Shown: positions 41,747-51,644, counted from the first letter of the stretch. The stretch is DNA of 64,000 nt from Pseudomonadota bacterium (GCA_023387735.1 JAEWHP010000044.1:1-64000); one strand, 5' to 3'. Notes: generated by a model from the letters alone, not told the origin. Numbers and translations are program-made.

Positions 41747-42940
41747 ATGTCTGAGGCTAAGGCTACCGCCCGCTATCGTCCCGAAACCCGGCTGGTTCAT
41801 TCCGGCGCCCTGCGCTCGCAATACGGCGAAACGTCCGAAGCGCTGTTCCTGACCCAGGGCTTCGTCTACGACAGCGCCGAGCAGTGCGAGGCGCGGTTCA
41901 AGGGCGAGGAGCCCGGCTTTCTCTATTCGCGCTTTTCCAACCCCAACATCTCGATGTTCGAGCGCCGCATGATCGAGCTCGAAGGCGCCGAGGCCGCGCG
42001 CGCGACCGCCACCGGCATGGCCGCGGTGACGACCGCGATCTTGGCGCCGCTGAAGGCCGGCGACCACGTGGTGGCGGCGAAGGCGATGTTCGGCTCCTGC
42101 CGCTACGTGGTGGAGGATTTGCTGCCGCGCTACGGCATCCAGTCCACCCTCGTCGACGGCCTCGACCTCGACCAGTGGCGGAAGGCAATGCGGCCCAACA
42201 CCAGGACCTGCTTCCTGGAGAGCCCGACCAATCCGACGCTCGACGTGCTGGATATCTCTTCCATCGCCGAGATCGCCCATCAGGGCGGCGCGCGGCTGAT
42301 CGTGGACAATGTGTTTGCAACCCCGATCTGGCAGAGCCCGCTGTCGCTGGGCGCCGACGTCGTGGTTTATTCCGCGACCAAGCACATCGACGGCCAGGGC
42401 CGCTGTCTCGGCGGCATCATCCTGTCCTCGGAAGCCTTCATCGCCGAGCACATCCATAATTTCATGCGCCAGACCGGCCCGTCGATGTCGCCGTTCAACG
42501 CCTGGGTACTGCTGAAGGGACTGGAGACGCTGGCGGTGCGCGTGCGCGCCCAGACCGAGACGGCGGCCAAGGTGGCGGACGCTCTCGCCAGCCATCCGAA
42601 GATCTCGCGGCTGATCTATCCCGGCCGCGCCGATCATCCGCAGGCGGCGCTGGTGAAGAAGCAGATGCGTGCCGGATCGACATTGATCGGCTTCGAGGTC
42701 AAGGGCGGCAAGCAGGCTGCGTTCCGCTGCCTCAATGCGCTGCAGATCTCGCGGATCTCGAACAATCTCGGCGACGCCAAGAGCCTCGTCACGCATCCGG
42801 CGACGACGACGCATCAGCGCCTGACGCCGGAGGCGCGCGCCGAACTCGGCATCAGCGAGGGATTCATTCGCTTCTCCGCAGGGCTGGAGCATGCGGATGA
42901 TCTGATCGAGGATTTCGCTCAGGCGCTGGAGAAGGCGTGA
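41747..42940 (+). CDS. metZ: O-succinylhomoserine sulfhydrylase
   Basis: A 397-residue PLP enzyme of the Cys/Met metabolism family. FLYSRFSNPNISMFERRM and ATATGMAAVTTAIL hold cofactor-phosphate contacts, VDNVFATPIWQSP precedes the active site, and the PLP lysine is Lys212 in SATKHIDGQGR. The C-terminal SRISNNLGDAKSLVTHPATT binds substrate. It makes homocysteine directly from O-succinylhomoserine and sulfide in methionine synthesis. GGAGG lies 4-8 bases before ATG 41747. A SAM-II riboswitch with terminator controls it. Confidence 0.93.
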   Translation: MSEAKATARYRPETRLVHSGALRSQYGETSEALFLTQGFVYDSAEQCEARFKGEEPGFLYSRFSNPNISMFERRMIELEGAEAARATATGMAAVTTAILAPLKAGDHVVAAKAMFGSCRYVVEDLLPRYGIQSTLVDGLDLDQWRKAMRPNTRTCFLESPTNPTLDVLDISSIAEIAHQGGARLIVDNVFATPIWQSPLSLGADVVVYSATKHIDGQGRCLGGIILSSEAFIAEHIHNFMRQTGPSMSPFNAWVLLKGLETLAVRVRAQTETAAKVADALASHPKISRLIYPGRADHPQAALVKKQMRAGSTLIGFEVKGGKQAAFRCLNALQISRISNNLGDAKSLVTHPATTTHQRLTPEARAELGISEGFIRFSAGLEHADDLIEDFAQALEKA

Positions 42941-42949
42941 GCGGCGCGA

Positions 42950-43035
42950 TTTGTAGGGTGGGCAAAGCGTAGCGTGCCCACCATCGGCGGCACGTCGGGG
43001 ATGGTGGGCACGCGTCGCTTTGCCCACCCTACAAA
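42950..43035. repeat. Long inverted repeat (TTTGTAGGGTGGGCAAAGCG)
   Basis: TTTGTAGGGTGGGCAAAGCG at the left is matched by CGCTTTGCCCACCCTACAAA at the right. Inside, GCGTGCCCACCAT is matched by ATGGTGGGCACGCG. The whole 86 bases can fold into one hairpin. It lies between the convergent metZ and SGNH-protein genes and may terminate both. The GTAGGGTGGGCAAAG sequence is a widespread bacterial intergenic repeat. Confidence 0.8.
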
Positions 43036-43042
43036 TCCTGCG

Positions 43043-44080
43043 TTACATCGGCCGGTACGCGCGCACGTCTGACGGCACATTGACGCCGAGCTTGATCTGG
43101 CCGACCGACTTGATGATGTCGTCGCCGAGCAGTTGGGCGAAGCAGGCGTAGCCCCAGTCGCTCATGTGCAGGCCGTCGGCGATCACGAAATTCTCGATCG
43201 GGATTGCCTGCTTCTCGTGCCAGTCCTTCATCACGGCGAAGCGCGGAAACACGCCGACCTTGCGCAACTCGGCGACCTTGTTGAGCAGGTTCATCATCCT
43301 GCCGGCGCTTTCCGCGTGCTTGTTGACCGCCGGTGAATATTGCGGGTCGATCAGCACGACGTCGGCGCCTGCCGCCTGCATGCGCGTGATACCTTCCTCG
43401 ACCAGCTTCGCGGTCTCGGCGGGATCGAGGTTGCGCAGCACCGCATTGGTGCCGACCTGCCAGATCACGAGATCCGGATGCATGTCGATGACGGAAGCCT
43501 GCAGCCGCTTCATCATTTCGGGCGCGTCCTCGCCGCCCTGGCCGCGGTTGATGACGGTGATGTCGGCGGTCGGATATTGCCGGTGCAACTGCGCGGCGAG
43601 CCGGTTGGGATAGTTGAATTCCGGCGTAGTCGCGCCGTAGCCGGCGGTCGATGACGAGCCGAAAGCGACGATCACCACCGGCTGCCCTGCGGCGAGCTTG
43701 CTCGCGACGCGCGGCAGCGAGCCCATCGACTTGGAGCCGCCCTTCGGCGGCAGGCAGGGAACGCGGGCGAAGATGTCGGTCGCCGATTTGGCGACTTCCT
43801 TGACCTTGTCGATGGCCCTGCCGGCAACGCCCTTTTGCGCCGACGGGTTGACGGCGGCCATGCTGCTGCCGGTGCCGGTCGTCGCCGGCTGGGTTGTTTC
43901 AGGCTTGTTGTCGGCTTGCGGCTTGTGATCTGCTTGCGGCCTGGCCGTGTCGGACACTGCGGCCTGTTGCGGCGATGAGGTTTGCGCGTGAAGTGGCGCG
44001 GCGGGCATTGAAAGCGCGAGGCCCGCGGCCGCGAAAGCCGTCAGCAATCTGCTCAAACGAAAAGGGCAATGAGAACTCAT
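43043..44080 (-). CDS. Secreted SGNH-hydrolase family protein, active-site residues intact
   Basis: The 345-residue protein has a signal peptide (LLTAFAAAGLALSMPAAPL, cleaved at HAQ) and a Pro/Thr/Lys-rich linker (DHKPQADNKPETTQPA). The SGNH domain has all four blocks: IVAFGSSSTAGYG (Ser), VINRGQGGEDAP (Gly), WQVGTNAVLR (Asn) and IADGLHMSDWG (Asp-x-x-His). It probably removes or transfers acyl groups in the periplasm. It is the last gene of the opgC operon, 14 bases after the second SGNH gene, which suggests work on periplasmic glucans. Confidence 0.8.
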   Translation of the reverse strand: MSSHCPFRLSRLLTAFAAAGLALSMPAAPLHAQTSSPQQAAVSDTARPQADHKPQADNKPETTQPATTGTGSSMAAVNPSAQKGVAGRAIDKVKEVAKSATDIFARVPCLPPKGGSKSMGSLPRVASKLAAGQPVVIVAFGSSSTAGYGATTPEFNYPNRLAAQLHRQYPTADITVINRGQGGEDAPEMMKRLQASVIDMHPDLVIWQVGTNAVLRNLDPAETAKLVEEGITRMQAAGADVVLIDPQYSPAVNKHAESAGRMMNLLNKVAELRKVGVFPRFAVMKDWHEKQAIPIENFVIADGLHMSDWGYACFAQLLGDDIIKSVGQIKLGVNVPSDVRAYRPM

Positions 44081-44094
44081 TAACGCTAATTCCC

Positions 44095-44850
44095 TTAATT
44101 CTGCTGTGCGGGGTCGAGACGGGCCGCATCGAGCACGAACTTCGACAACGCGCGGCCGAGACAGGCATGAACCCGCTTGGCCATGCCGGTGCCGTGGACG
44201 TTACTGAACAGGTCGAAATCTCCCGCTTCATTCCAGTGGCGCATGATGGCGAACCGGTCGAACAGCGGAACGTCGTGCTGCTGGGCCACCACGCGCATAT
44301 TATCCAGGTACGGCGGCGCGGAAATCATGGTTTCGGTGCGCGGGCTGTACTGCAGATTGACCATCACCACGTCGGCTCCCGCCTTTTGCAACGCAACAAC
44401 GCCTTCGTTGACAGCCGCGCGGAAATCATCGGGATCGACCGAGCGCATGGCATCCACCGTTCCGGTCTGCCAGACGACCAAGGTAGGCTTTTTTTCTTCC
44501 ACCAGCTTAACGAGGCCGTGGGCGACATCCTCGGCCGTCTTGCCGGCCTGTATTTCTACGGACAAATTAACCGGGATCGACGGCAGGCGCTCCTTCAGCG
44601 CCTCCTGCAGCTTGGCGGGGTAGGCGCTGCCGCCGGCGGAGTTGATGGTCGACGAGCGGCTGCCCACCACCAGCACATCCAACGGACGCGCGTTCCTGAT
44701 CGTCTCTCCAACCCTGGCGAGTACGCTTTCGGTGGTCAGGAGATAGGCCGGGACCTCGCAGGTCTGCGCGTCCTCGGCGCGCGCCAGACCGGCGACCGCA
44801 AGGCCTGCGGCCAGCGTCAGGCCCAGCACGGCTGCAAAACGCGGCCTCAT
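44095..44850 (-). CDS. Secreted SGNH-fold protein lacking catalytic residues
   Basis: The 251-residue protein has a signal peptide (LGLTLAAGLAVAGLARAE) and the same fold as the next gene's product. The active-site blocks are altered: VVGSRSSTINSAGG has Arg where the nucleophile Ser is expected, WQTGTVDAMR has Val for Asn, and FSNVHGTGMAKR has Ser for the Asp three before His. NLSVEIQAGKTAEDV keeps the Gly block. It is probably a non-catalytic partner. ATG 44850 overlaps the opgC stop by 4 bases, so translation is coupled. Confidence 0.75.
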   Translation of the reverse strand: MRPRFAAVLGLTLAAGLAVAGLARAEDAQTCEVPAYLLTTESVLARVGETIRNARPLDVLVVGSRSSTINSAGGSAYPAKLQEALKERLPSIPVNLSVEIQAGKTAEDVAHGLVKLVEEKKPTLVVWQTGTVDAMRSVDPDDFRAAVNEGVVALQKAGADVVMVNLQYSPRTETMISAPPYLDNMRVVAQQHDVPLFDRFAIMRHWNEAGDFDLFSNVHGTGMAKRVHACLGRALSKFVLDAARLDPAQQN

Positions 44851-46109
44851 ATGCTTCCTCCCGCCATATCGGCATTGCCGCTGGTGCTCTTCATTTTGGA
44901 GGCGCCCTTGTCGGCAGAATGCTTGTACCACGAGATCACCCACGCCACTCCCCACATGATGAGGATTCCGAGGACGCTGACCAGCGCGTGCATGAGCGCA
45001 CCACCGGAAACTTCGGCCAGCACGAAGTGCCCCGCGAAGGCGAGAAAGACGCCCAGGCAGAATATCTCAAGGGAATGCTGGCCGCACAGGATCAAAGGTC
45101 GCAGCCAGGGCGATTTCAGCCCCGACCAGTCCTTGGGCAAAAAGCGCACGGTGAGGGCAGCGAGCGCCAGAAAATGGGCAAATCGCAGCACATCAAGATC
45201 GGTCTTGGTGATCGGGTACATCCACTGCTCGAGCCGCTTCGGCATCAGGAAGCTGAGCTGCGGCAGGTGCCAGGTCAGCGTGACGAAGAACGCGAACACG
45301 AGATAGGCCGCGCAGATCCACAGCGTGATCCGCGACTCCAGCAGCCGTGACATCCGCGCGGCGCCGCCGAGCGCGCACCAGGCGCCGAACACGAACAGCA
45401 ATTGCCAGCAGAACGGATTGAAGATCCAGAAGCCGCTCGGATAGGCCGTCAGGTACCAGTCGAAGTGCCAGGTCAGCGCGTACAGCAGCACCGACAGCGC
45501 AAGCGCGACGTCGGTGCGCCACTTCATCAGCCACAGGATCAGCGGCAGGAACAGCATCAGAACGATGTAGAGCGGCAGCACGTCCATGTTCACGGGACGG
45601 AATCTCAGAAGCAACGCCTGGATGATGGTGACGTCGGGCTGCTTGAGAAAATCCATGATGCCCATTTCCTCGCTGTAGAGCGGGTTCTCGAAACGGGTGG
45701 CGACATAGGAGATTTCGGCAAGGAAGATCGTGAACAGAAACACATGGGCGACGTAGATCTGCCAGACCCGCCGCATGATGCGCGCGCTCGCCACCACGAA
45801 GCCGCGCTCCTGCATGGCGCGGCCATAGACGAAAGCGGCAGTGTAGCCGGAGATGAAGATGAAGATTTCGGTGGCGTCGGAGAATCCGTAGTTGCGGATC
45901 GTAAACCAGGTGAGGATGTTGGCCGGCAGATGGTCGACGAAGATCAGCCACAGCGCCATGCCGCGAAACAGATCGAGCCGCAATTCGCGCTCGCCGGTAA
46001 CGGGCAACGTGATTGCCGGCGCGGACACCGCGGCGGCATCGGTCATCGCATGGCTCGTCTTGGTTTCGCCGCGTGGCGTTCCGGCAATTGGATCGGCGAT
46101 GGACGTCAT
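44847..46109 (-). CDS. opgC: OpgC-type acyltransferase family membrane protein
   Basis: A 420-residue integral membrane protein with about 10 segments and the OpgC pattern: ERELRLDLFRGMALWLIFVD with the conserved R-D-x-x-R-G and D-H, FSDATEIFIFISGYTAAFVY, and CGQHSLEIFCLGVFLAFAGH. OpgC proteins add succinyl (or similar) groups to osmoregulated periplasmic glucans. Bradyrhizobium makes cyclic beta-glucans. It leads a three-gene operon with the two SGNH proteins. The start is uncertain: ATG 46109 is used here, ATG 46127 and 46046 are alternatives. Confidence 0.85.
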   Translation of the reverse strand: MTSIADPIAGTPRGETKTSHAMTDAAAVSAPAITLPVTGERELRLDLFRGMALWLIFVDHLPANILTWFTIRNYGFSDATEIFIFISGYTAAFVYGRAMQERGFVVASARIMRRVWQIYVAHVFLFTIFLAEISYVATRFENPLYSEEMGIMDFLKQPDVTIIQALLLRFRPVNMDVLPLYIVLMLFLPLILWLMKWRTDVALALSVLLYALTWHFDWYLTAYPSGFWIFNPFCWQLLFVFGAWCALGGAARMSRLLESRITLWICAAYLVFAFFVTLTWHLPQLSFLMPKRLEQWMYPITKTDLDVLRFAHFLALAALTVRFLPKDWSGLKSPWLRPLILCGQHSLEIFCLGVFLAFAGHFVLAEVSGGALMHALVSVLGILIMWGVAWVISWYKHSADKGASKMKSTSGNADMAGGSI

Positions 46110-46360
46110 CTGGCACCGTCTTGGCAACTGGGCATTCGCATTTGCGCCGTCCGAGAACGATCATATCGGCGGGCAAGCTGCATACAAGATGCGCCGACAG
46201 ATACGAAGCCCGGCGGCGCGCGGTTGCGCAGTAGGACGGAACTATGTTGAAACCGCGGTGCAGCAAACCGCATCGAGGCACTTCCGTGGCGGCCGGACGG
46301 ATTGGTTCCACCGGCTTTCTTGGCTATGATGCGACTTAGGATTTTCGAAAGCTGTTTTCC

Positions 46361-46753
46361 ATGTACCGCGCCGTCACCCGCCAGATTGAAGTCACCGTCG
46401 AACCGAACTTCCTGCCGGAACGTTCGTCGGTCGACAAAAGCCAGTATTTCTGGTCCTACACCATCGTCATCACCAATACCGGCGGCGAGACCGTGCAACT
46501 GCGCACCCGGCACTGGATCATCACCGACGCCACCGGCCGCAGGCAGGAAGTGCGCGGCGAAGGCGTGGTCGGCGAACAGCCGGTGCTGGCGCCGGGCGAG
46601 CGCTTCGAATACACCAGCGGCGTACCGCTGCCGACCGCGTCGGGCTTCATGACCGGCCGCTACCAGATGGTCAGCGAGAGCGGCGAGCGGTTCGAAATCG
46701 ACGTGCCCACGTTCTCGCTGGACAGCCCCGACAGGAACCGGGTGTTGAATTGA
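46361..46753 (+). CDS. apaG: ApaG family protein
   Basis: A 130-residue ApaG protein: YRAVTRQIEVTVEPNFLPER, YFWSYTIVITNTGGETVQLR, HWIITDATGRRQEVRGEGVV and GEQPVLAPGERFEYTSGVPL with the GxGxxG-like loop. ApaG has a fibronectin-III-like fold and affects Co2+/Mg2+ tolerance and diadenosine tetraphosphate levels; its biochemical role is not settled. I recall apaG as a usual neighbour of metZ in rhizobia. Here the opgC operon lies between them. Confidence 0.92.
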   Translation: MYRAVTRQIEVTVEPNFLPERSSVDKSQYFWSYTIVITNTGGETVQLRTRHWIITDATGRRQEVRGEGVVGEQPVLAPGERFEYTSGVPLPTASGFMTGRYQMVSESGERFEIDVPTFSLDSPDRNRVLN

Positions 46754-46812
46754 CGAGTGCGTCGCGCTCGTCATCACCGGGCTTGACCCTGTGATCCATC
46801 ACTGACTGAGAT

Positions 46813-46912
46813 CGTCATGCTCCGCGAAGGCGGGGCATCCAGTACGCCGCGGAGTATCGGCTCAATCACTGCCGCCTCTGGAATACTGGATCCCGCCTGC
46901 GCGGGGATGACG
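46813..46912. repeat. Dispersed palindromic repeat (CGTCATGCTCCGCGAAGGCGGGG type)
   Basis: The element begins CGTCATGCTCCGCGAAGGCG and ends CCTGCGCGGGGATGACG, with mirrored inner segments GGCATCCAGTA and TACTGGATCCC. It is of the same class as the element at 49601-49700. It opens an 888-base gene-free stretch between apaG and leuA made of three different repeats. Confidence 0.75.
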
Positions 46913-46924
46913 ACTGGATGTGAA

Positions 46925-47420
46925 TTCGCGATCTCGCGACATGTTCTGTCCGAGGTTTGCATCTACGTTGCCCTCCCAGAAATCCGAGGGCGCAGGGAAG
47001 ACCGGGTGCTTGCTGCACCCGCGGTCTCGCGTGCGATTTGCGCAAACAAAAATGCACACGAGCATACAGGGCAGCGGGAGCATTCCGGCCTTCCCTGCGC
47101 AGTGGCTTTACGGCTTACTTCGTACTCTCCCCGGAGAACGGCTGTTTTGCCTCCGTCGCTCCACGATCTGACTCGTGAAACTTGACGCCAGCACCGCGAC
47201 GTCAGGACCACACGACTTCGCCGTACGCGTCATGCGCGCTCGTCTATTGCGCAATCCGCGTCCACCGCATCTCACCGCGCGTTCGTGACGATCGCGAGCC
47301 GCCCCTCGTAACGGGTGAGACGCGGAGAATTATAGCGATGATTTGCCTGACAGGCAGAGCGGAATATTTTTGCGCGAAGGGATGGACACGTTTTTGATTG
47401 ATTTGCCCGACGGGTTGATT
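46925..47420. repeat. Long dispersed Bradyrhizobium-type repeat
   Basis: This roughly 500-base segment has many short open frames, all without ribosome sites. One gives GAGKTGCLLHPRSRVRFAQ and another LTSYSPRRTAVLPPSLHDLT. I recall these peptides as recurring annotation artefacts across Bradyrhizobium genomes, in several frames at once, which points to a repeated DNA element, not a gene. Its borders are approximate. It lacks terminal inverted repeats that I can see, and I find no transposase. Confidence 0.55.
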
Positions 47421-47445
47421 TGTCGCGGGCTGCAATGCATTTCGT

Positions 47446-47632
47446 CATTGCGAGCGAAGCGAAACAATCCGTAGCCGACGCTGCGATAGATGGATTGCTT
47501 TCGCTTCAGGTCATTCCGGGGCTCGCGCAGCGCGAACCCGGAATCCATTTCACAACAGTGCGCGCGGCAAGATGGATTCCGGGTTCGCGCTGCGCGCGGC
47601 CTCAGGTGCGCAATTGCGCACCTGGGAATGAC
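47446..47632. repeat. Two abutting palindromic repeats before the leuA 3' end
   Basis: The first (about 47446-47505) begins CGTCATTGCGAGCGAAGCG and has AACAATCC mirrored by GGATTGCTTTCGCTT; this is a repeat found in many alphaproteobacteria. The second (47510-47632) belongs to the GTCATTCCGGGGC family, with CCCGGAATCCA mirrored by TGGATTCCGGG and the palindrome GGTGCGCAATTGCGCACC near its right end. Together they separate the long repeat from the leuA stop codon. Confidence 0.72.
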
Positions 47633-47641
47633 GTTGCGCGA

Positions 47642-49201
<1,560 letters not shown>

Positions 49202-49266
49202 GTTCTGCATTCCTTTGGGTGGGTGCGCCGGTTCATTGGGCGCTGAAGGGTCTGGTGATCTCGCTC

Positions 49267-49313
49267 AAAACCCCTGAGTGCCCAGGCGCAAACGCCCAGA
49301 CGGCCCTCAGGGG
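49267..49313 (-). terminator. Attenuator terminator in the leuA leader
   Basis: On the minus strand CCCCTGAG (49313-49306) pairs with CTCAGGGG (49278-49271), followed by TTTT. The loop holds a second stem, GGCG/CGCC. The first arm overlaps the leader-peptide stop codon. An alternative small hairpin, CGGCCCCTGAGGGCCG, uses the same first strand and would compete with it. It ends about 66 bases before the leuA start. Confidence 0.72.
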
Positions 49314-49441
49314 CCGATAAGAAGCAGAAGCCCGCCGAGAAGGAGGGTGGGCGCGGACGCAGCCGGAATCGCGGGGGAATACACGGAGGCAGCTTTGGCC
49401 GCTCCACCCCGAACTCCAGACTTTTTGCTGCCAGTCAGCAT
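49307..49441 (-). CDS. leuL: Leucine-rich leader peptide of leuA
   Basis: A 44-codon open frame from ATG 49441, with AAAGGG about 7 bases upstream, ends in TGA directly at the first arm of a terminator. Its C terminus is SAPTLLLGGLLLLIGP: seven leucine codons in nine positions (CTC CTT CTC, then CTT CTG CTT CTT), just before the hairpin. This is the arrangement of classical amino-acid attenuators: ribosomes stalling for lack of leucyl-tRNA would prevent the terminator from forming. The initiation codon is the least certain part; GTG 49384 is another candidate. Confidence 0.72.
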   Translation of the reverse strand: MLTGSKKSGVRGGAAKAASVYSPAIPAASAPTLLLGGLLLLIGP

Positions 49442-49600
49442 TGCCAGACCCTTTGGACGCCCCGAATCCTCGGCCAAAACCATTTACGGTTGGTTGCCGG
49501 GACGGCGTTCCGGGCCTGTTCTAGACGAGAATTATGGGAGGCTGCAACGCCAAAAGTTGGTCAGAGGGGCTGACCTAATGGACCACCCGAACCTCCGCAT

Positions 49601-49700
49601 GTCGTCACCCGCGCAGGCGGGTGACCCAGTATCCCGGAGGCCTGCGATCGAGCCGAAAAGCCGCGGCGTACTGGATTCCCCGCCTTCGCGGGGAATGACG
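49601..49700. repeat. Dispersed palindromic repeat
   Basis: The element begins GTCGTCACCCGCGCAGGCGG and ends CGCCTTCGCGGGGAATGACG, with GGGTGACCCAGTATCC mirrored by TACTGGATTCCCC. It is intergenic between the polyphosphate kinase 2 stop codon and the leuA leader, and resembles the element at 46813-46912. Confidence 0.72.
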
Positions 49701-49737
49701 GCCTGAGCGACGGCACAGGCAAAACACCGCGTGCTCA

Positions 49738-50670
49738 CTACTTCTTTGCCGCCTTCCCCGCGCCCTTCTCTTCCGCCAGCAGCGCCTCGCGCACCTGCTT
49801 GAATTCGCTGCGGTCGGCCTTGTCGACTTTGGGGAAATGCAAATCGAGCCTGTCCATCGCACTGACGATGGCCGAGCCGATCACCACGCGGGCGAACCAT
49901 TTGTGGTCGGCCGGCACCACGTACCAGGGCGCGGCTGATGTCGAGGTGTGTCGGATCAGGTCCTGGTAGGCGGCCTGGTATTTCGCCCACAGCTTGCGCT
50001 CGCCGATATCGGCCAGCGAGAACTTCCAGTTCTTGGCGGGGTCCTCCAGCCGCTCGAGAAAGCGTTCGCGCTGCTCCTCCTTGGAGACGTTGAGGAAGAA
50101 TTTCAGGATCACCGTGCCGTTGCGCGCGAGGTAATTCTCCATCGCGGAGATGTCGCGGAAGCGGTCGCGCCAGATGTCCTTGGTCACCAGTTGCTGCGGT
50201 ATCTTCTGCTTGGCCAGAATTTCCGGATGCACGCGCACCACCAGGCATTCCTCGTAATGGGAGCGGTTGAAGATCCCGATCCGGCCGCGCTCCGGCATCG
50301 CGATCATGCTGCGCCAGAGGAAATCGTGGTCGAGTTCCATCGTCGAAGGCTGCTTGAACGAGGTGACCTCGCAGCCCTGCGGGTTGACGCCTTCGAACAC
50401 GCTCTTGATCGCGCTATCCTTGCCGGCGGCGTCCATGCCCTGGAAGATCAGCAGCATCGACCAGCGGTCCTGCGCGTAGAGCTTTTCCTGGAAATCGTTC
50501 AGCCGCCCGCGGTTGGCCTCGATGATCCTGGTCGCCTTTTCCTTGTCGAGGCCGCCTTTCTCGTTGGTCTTGTGCGACTTCAGGTGAAACTCGCCGGTTC
50601 CGTCAAAACGAAACGGCGCGACATACGGCTTCAGCTCGTCGGCGATCGGCTGCGAGTTCTTTTTGTTCAT
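49738..50670 (-). CDS. ppk2: Polyphosphate kinase 2 family phosphotransferase
   Basis: A 310-residue single-domain PPK2. Walker A is FQGMDAAGKDSAIKSVFEG, Walker B lies in RIGIFNRSHYEECLVVRVHP, and the lid has LNVSKEEQRERFLERLED. It moves phosphate between polyphosphate and nucleoside mono- or diphosphates. The long basic C-terminal tail (EEKGAGKAAKK) is unusual but harmless. The ATG overlaps the stop codon of the upstream permease gene by 4 bases, so it is the last gene of the branched-chain-amino-acid-type ABC operon, an uncommon partner. Confidence 0.9.
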   Translation of the reverse strand: MNKKNSQPIADELKPYVAPFRFDGTGEFHLKSHKTNEKGGLDKEKATRIIEANRGRLNDFQEKLYAQDRWSMLLIFQGMDAAGKDSAIKSVFEGVNPQGCEVTSFKQPSTMELDHDFLWRSMIAMPERGRIGIFNRSHYEECLVVRVHPEILAKQKIPQQLVTKDIWRDRFRDISAMENYLARNGTVILKFFLNVSKEEQRERFLERLEDPAKNWKFSLADIGERKLWAKYQAAYQDLIRHTSTSAAPWYVVPADHKWFARVVIGSAIVSAMDRLDLHFPKVDKADRSEFKQVREALLAEEKGAGKAAKK

Positions 50671-51644
50671 TTCATCCCGGAGGGCTTGGGTTGCGTCTTC
50701 AATCGGTCGACGACGCTACCAAGAATGCCTTTTGGAAGGAATATGATGAAAATCACCAGCAAGAGGCCATAGACGAGGTTGTCCCAGCCCACCGCCTTGG
50801 TGCCGAAGCCGATGCGCAGCATTTCGGCGAGCAGGATGGTGATGATGGCGCCGACGGTCGGCCCGAGCGAGACGTAGAGCCCGCCGACGATGACGGCAAA
50901 CACCATCTGCAGCGAGACCGCGATGCCGCTGACGGTGTCGGGCGAGATGAACATCTGGTACTGGCAGTACAGCGCACCCGCGAGCGCCGTCATCAGCGCC
51001 GAGATCAGCGTGATCTTGAGCTTTTCGGCGGTAACGTTGACACCGGCCGCGGCGGCTGCGTCCTCGTCCTCCGAGATCGCCTCCATGGCGTAGCGGCTCA
51101 TGCTGCGGTCGACCCAGCGCCAGATCAGGAGGCCCACGACCCAGACGAACAGCGCGATCAGATACCACGTCGTCTTGTCGTCGAACTGCAGCGCCCACAA
51201 CTGGCTGCCCTTGGTGCGGTTCGGCGTATAGCCGAGCGAGCCGCCGGTCCAGTCGCGCGTCGCGGTGATGACCTGCAGCACGATGCCCGACAGCGCCAGC
51301 GTCACCAGCACGAAATAATGCCCGGTGATGCGGAAGCGAAAGCAGGGATAGGCGACCACGAGCGCAAGCGCCCCCGCCGCCACCATGCTGAGCGGAATGC
51401 CGATCCACGGCGATACGCCGAGATGGTTCCACAACAACGCGGTGACATAGGCGCCGACGCCCATGAAGCCGCCATGGCCGAGCGACACGAGGCCGAAGCG
51501 GCCCATGATCGACCAGGACGTATAGGCGAACGACCAGATCAGGATCAGCACCAGGATGTGCAGGTGATACGGATCGCGATAGAGAAAGGGCAGCGCGATC
51601 AGCGCGGCAAGGCCGACGGCCCAGGCGGCGTTACGGGAATTCAC
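50667..51644 (-). CDS. livM: Branched-chain-amino-acid-type ABC transporter permease (LivM)
   Basis: The 325-residue permease has about nine membrane segments and the LivM pattern: MGRFGLVSLGHGGFMGVGAY, AYPCFRFRITGHYFVLVTLA, the EAA-like loop SRYAMEAISEDEDAAAAAG and GGLYVSLGPTVGAIITILLAE. It pairs with LivH to form the membrane pore. The GTG at 51644 overlaps the livH stop (GTGA); an in-frame start farther upstream would lie inside livH. Its own stop overlaps ppk2. Confidence 0.9.
   Translation of the reverse strand: MNSRNAAWAVGLAALIALPFLYRDPYHLHILVLILIWSFAYTSWSIMGRFGLVSLGHGGFMGVGAYVTALLWNHLGVSPWIGIPLSMVAAGALALVVAYPCFRFRITGHYFVLVTLALSGIVLQVITATRDWTGGSLGYTPNRTKGSQLWALQFDDKTTWYLIALFVWVVGLLIWRWVDRSMSRYAMEAISEDEDAAAAAGVNVTAEKLKITLISALMTALAGALYCQYQMFISPDTVSGIAVSLQMVFAVIVGGLYVSLGPTVGAIITILLAEMLRIGFGTKAVGWDNLVYGLLLVIFIIFLPKGILGSVVDRLKTQPKPSGMK

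Noticed and set aside
41670..41852. 60-codon frame beginning in the metZ leader, considered as a leader peptide
   Set aside because: It overlaps the terminator and the metZ coding region, has no Met or other regulatory codon run, and the riboswitch already explains the control.
46817..47397. Several small open frames in the repeat block (for example with GAGKTGCLLHPRSRV)
   Set aside because: They occur in many frames of a dispersed repeat, have no ribosome sites, and I recall them as recurrent annotation artefacts.
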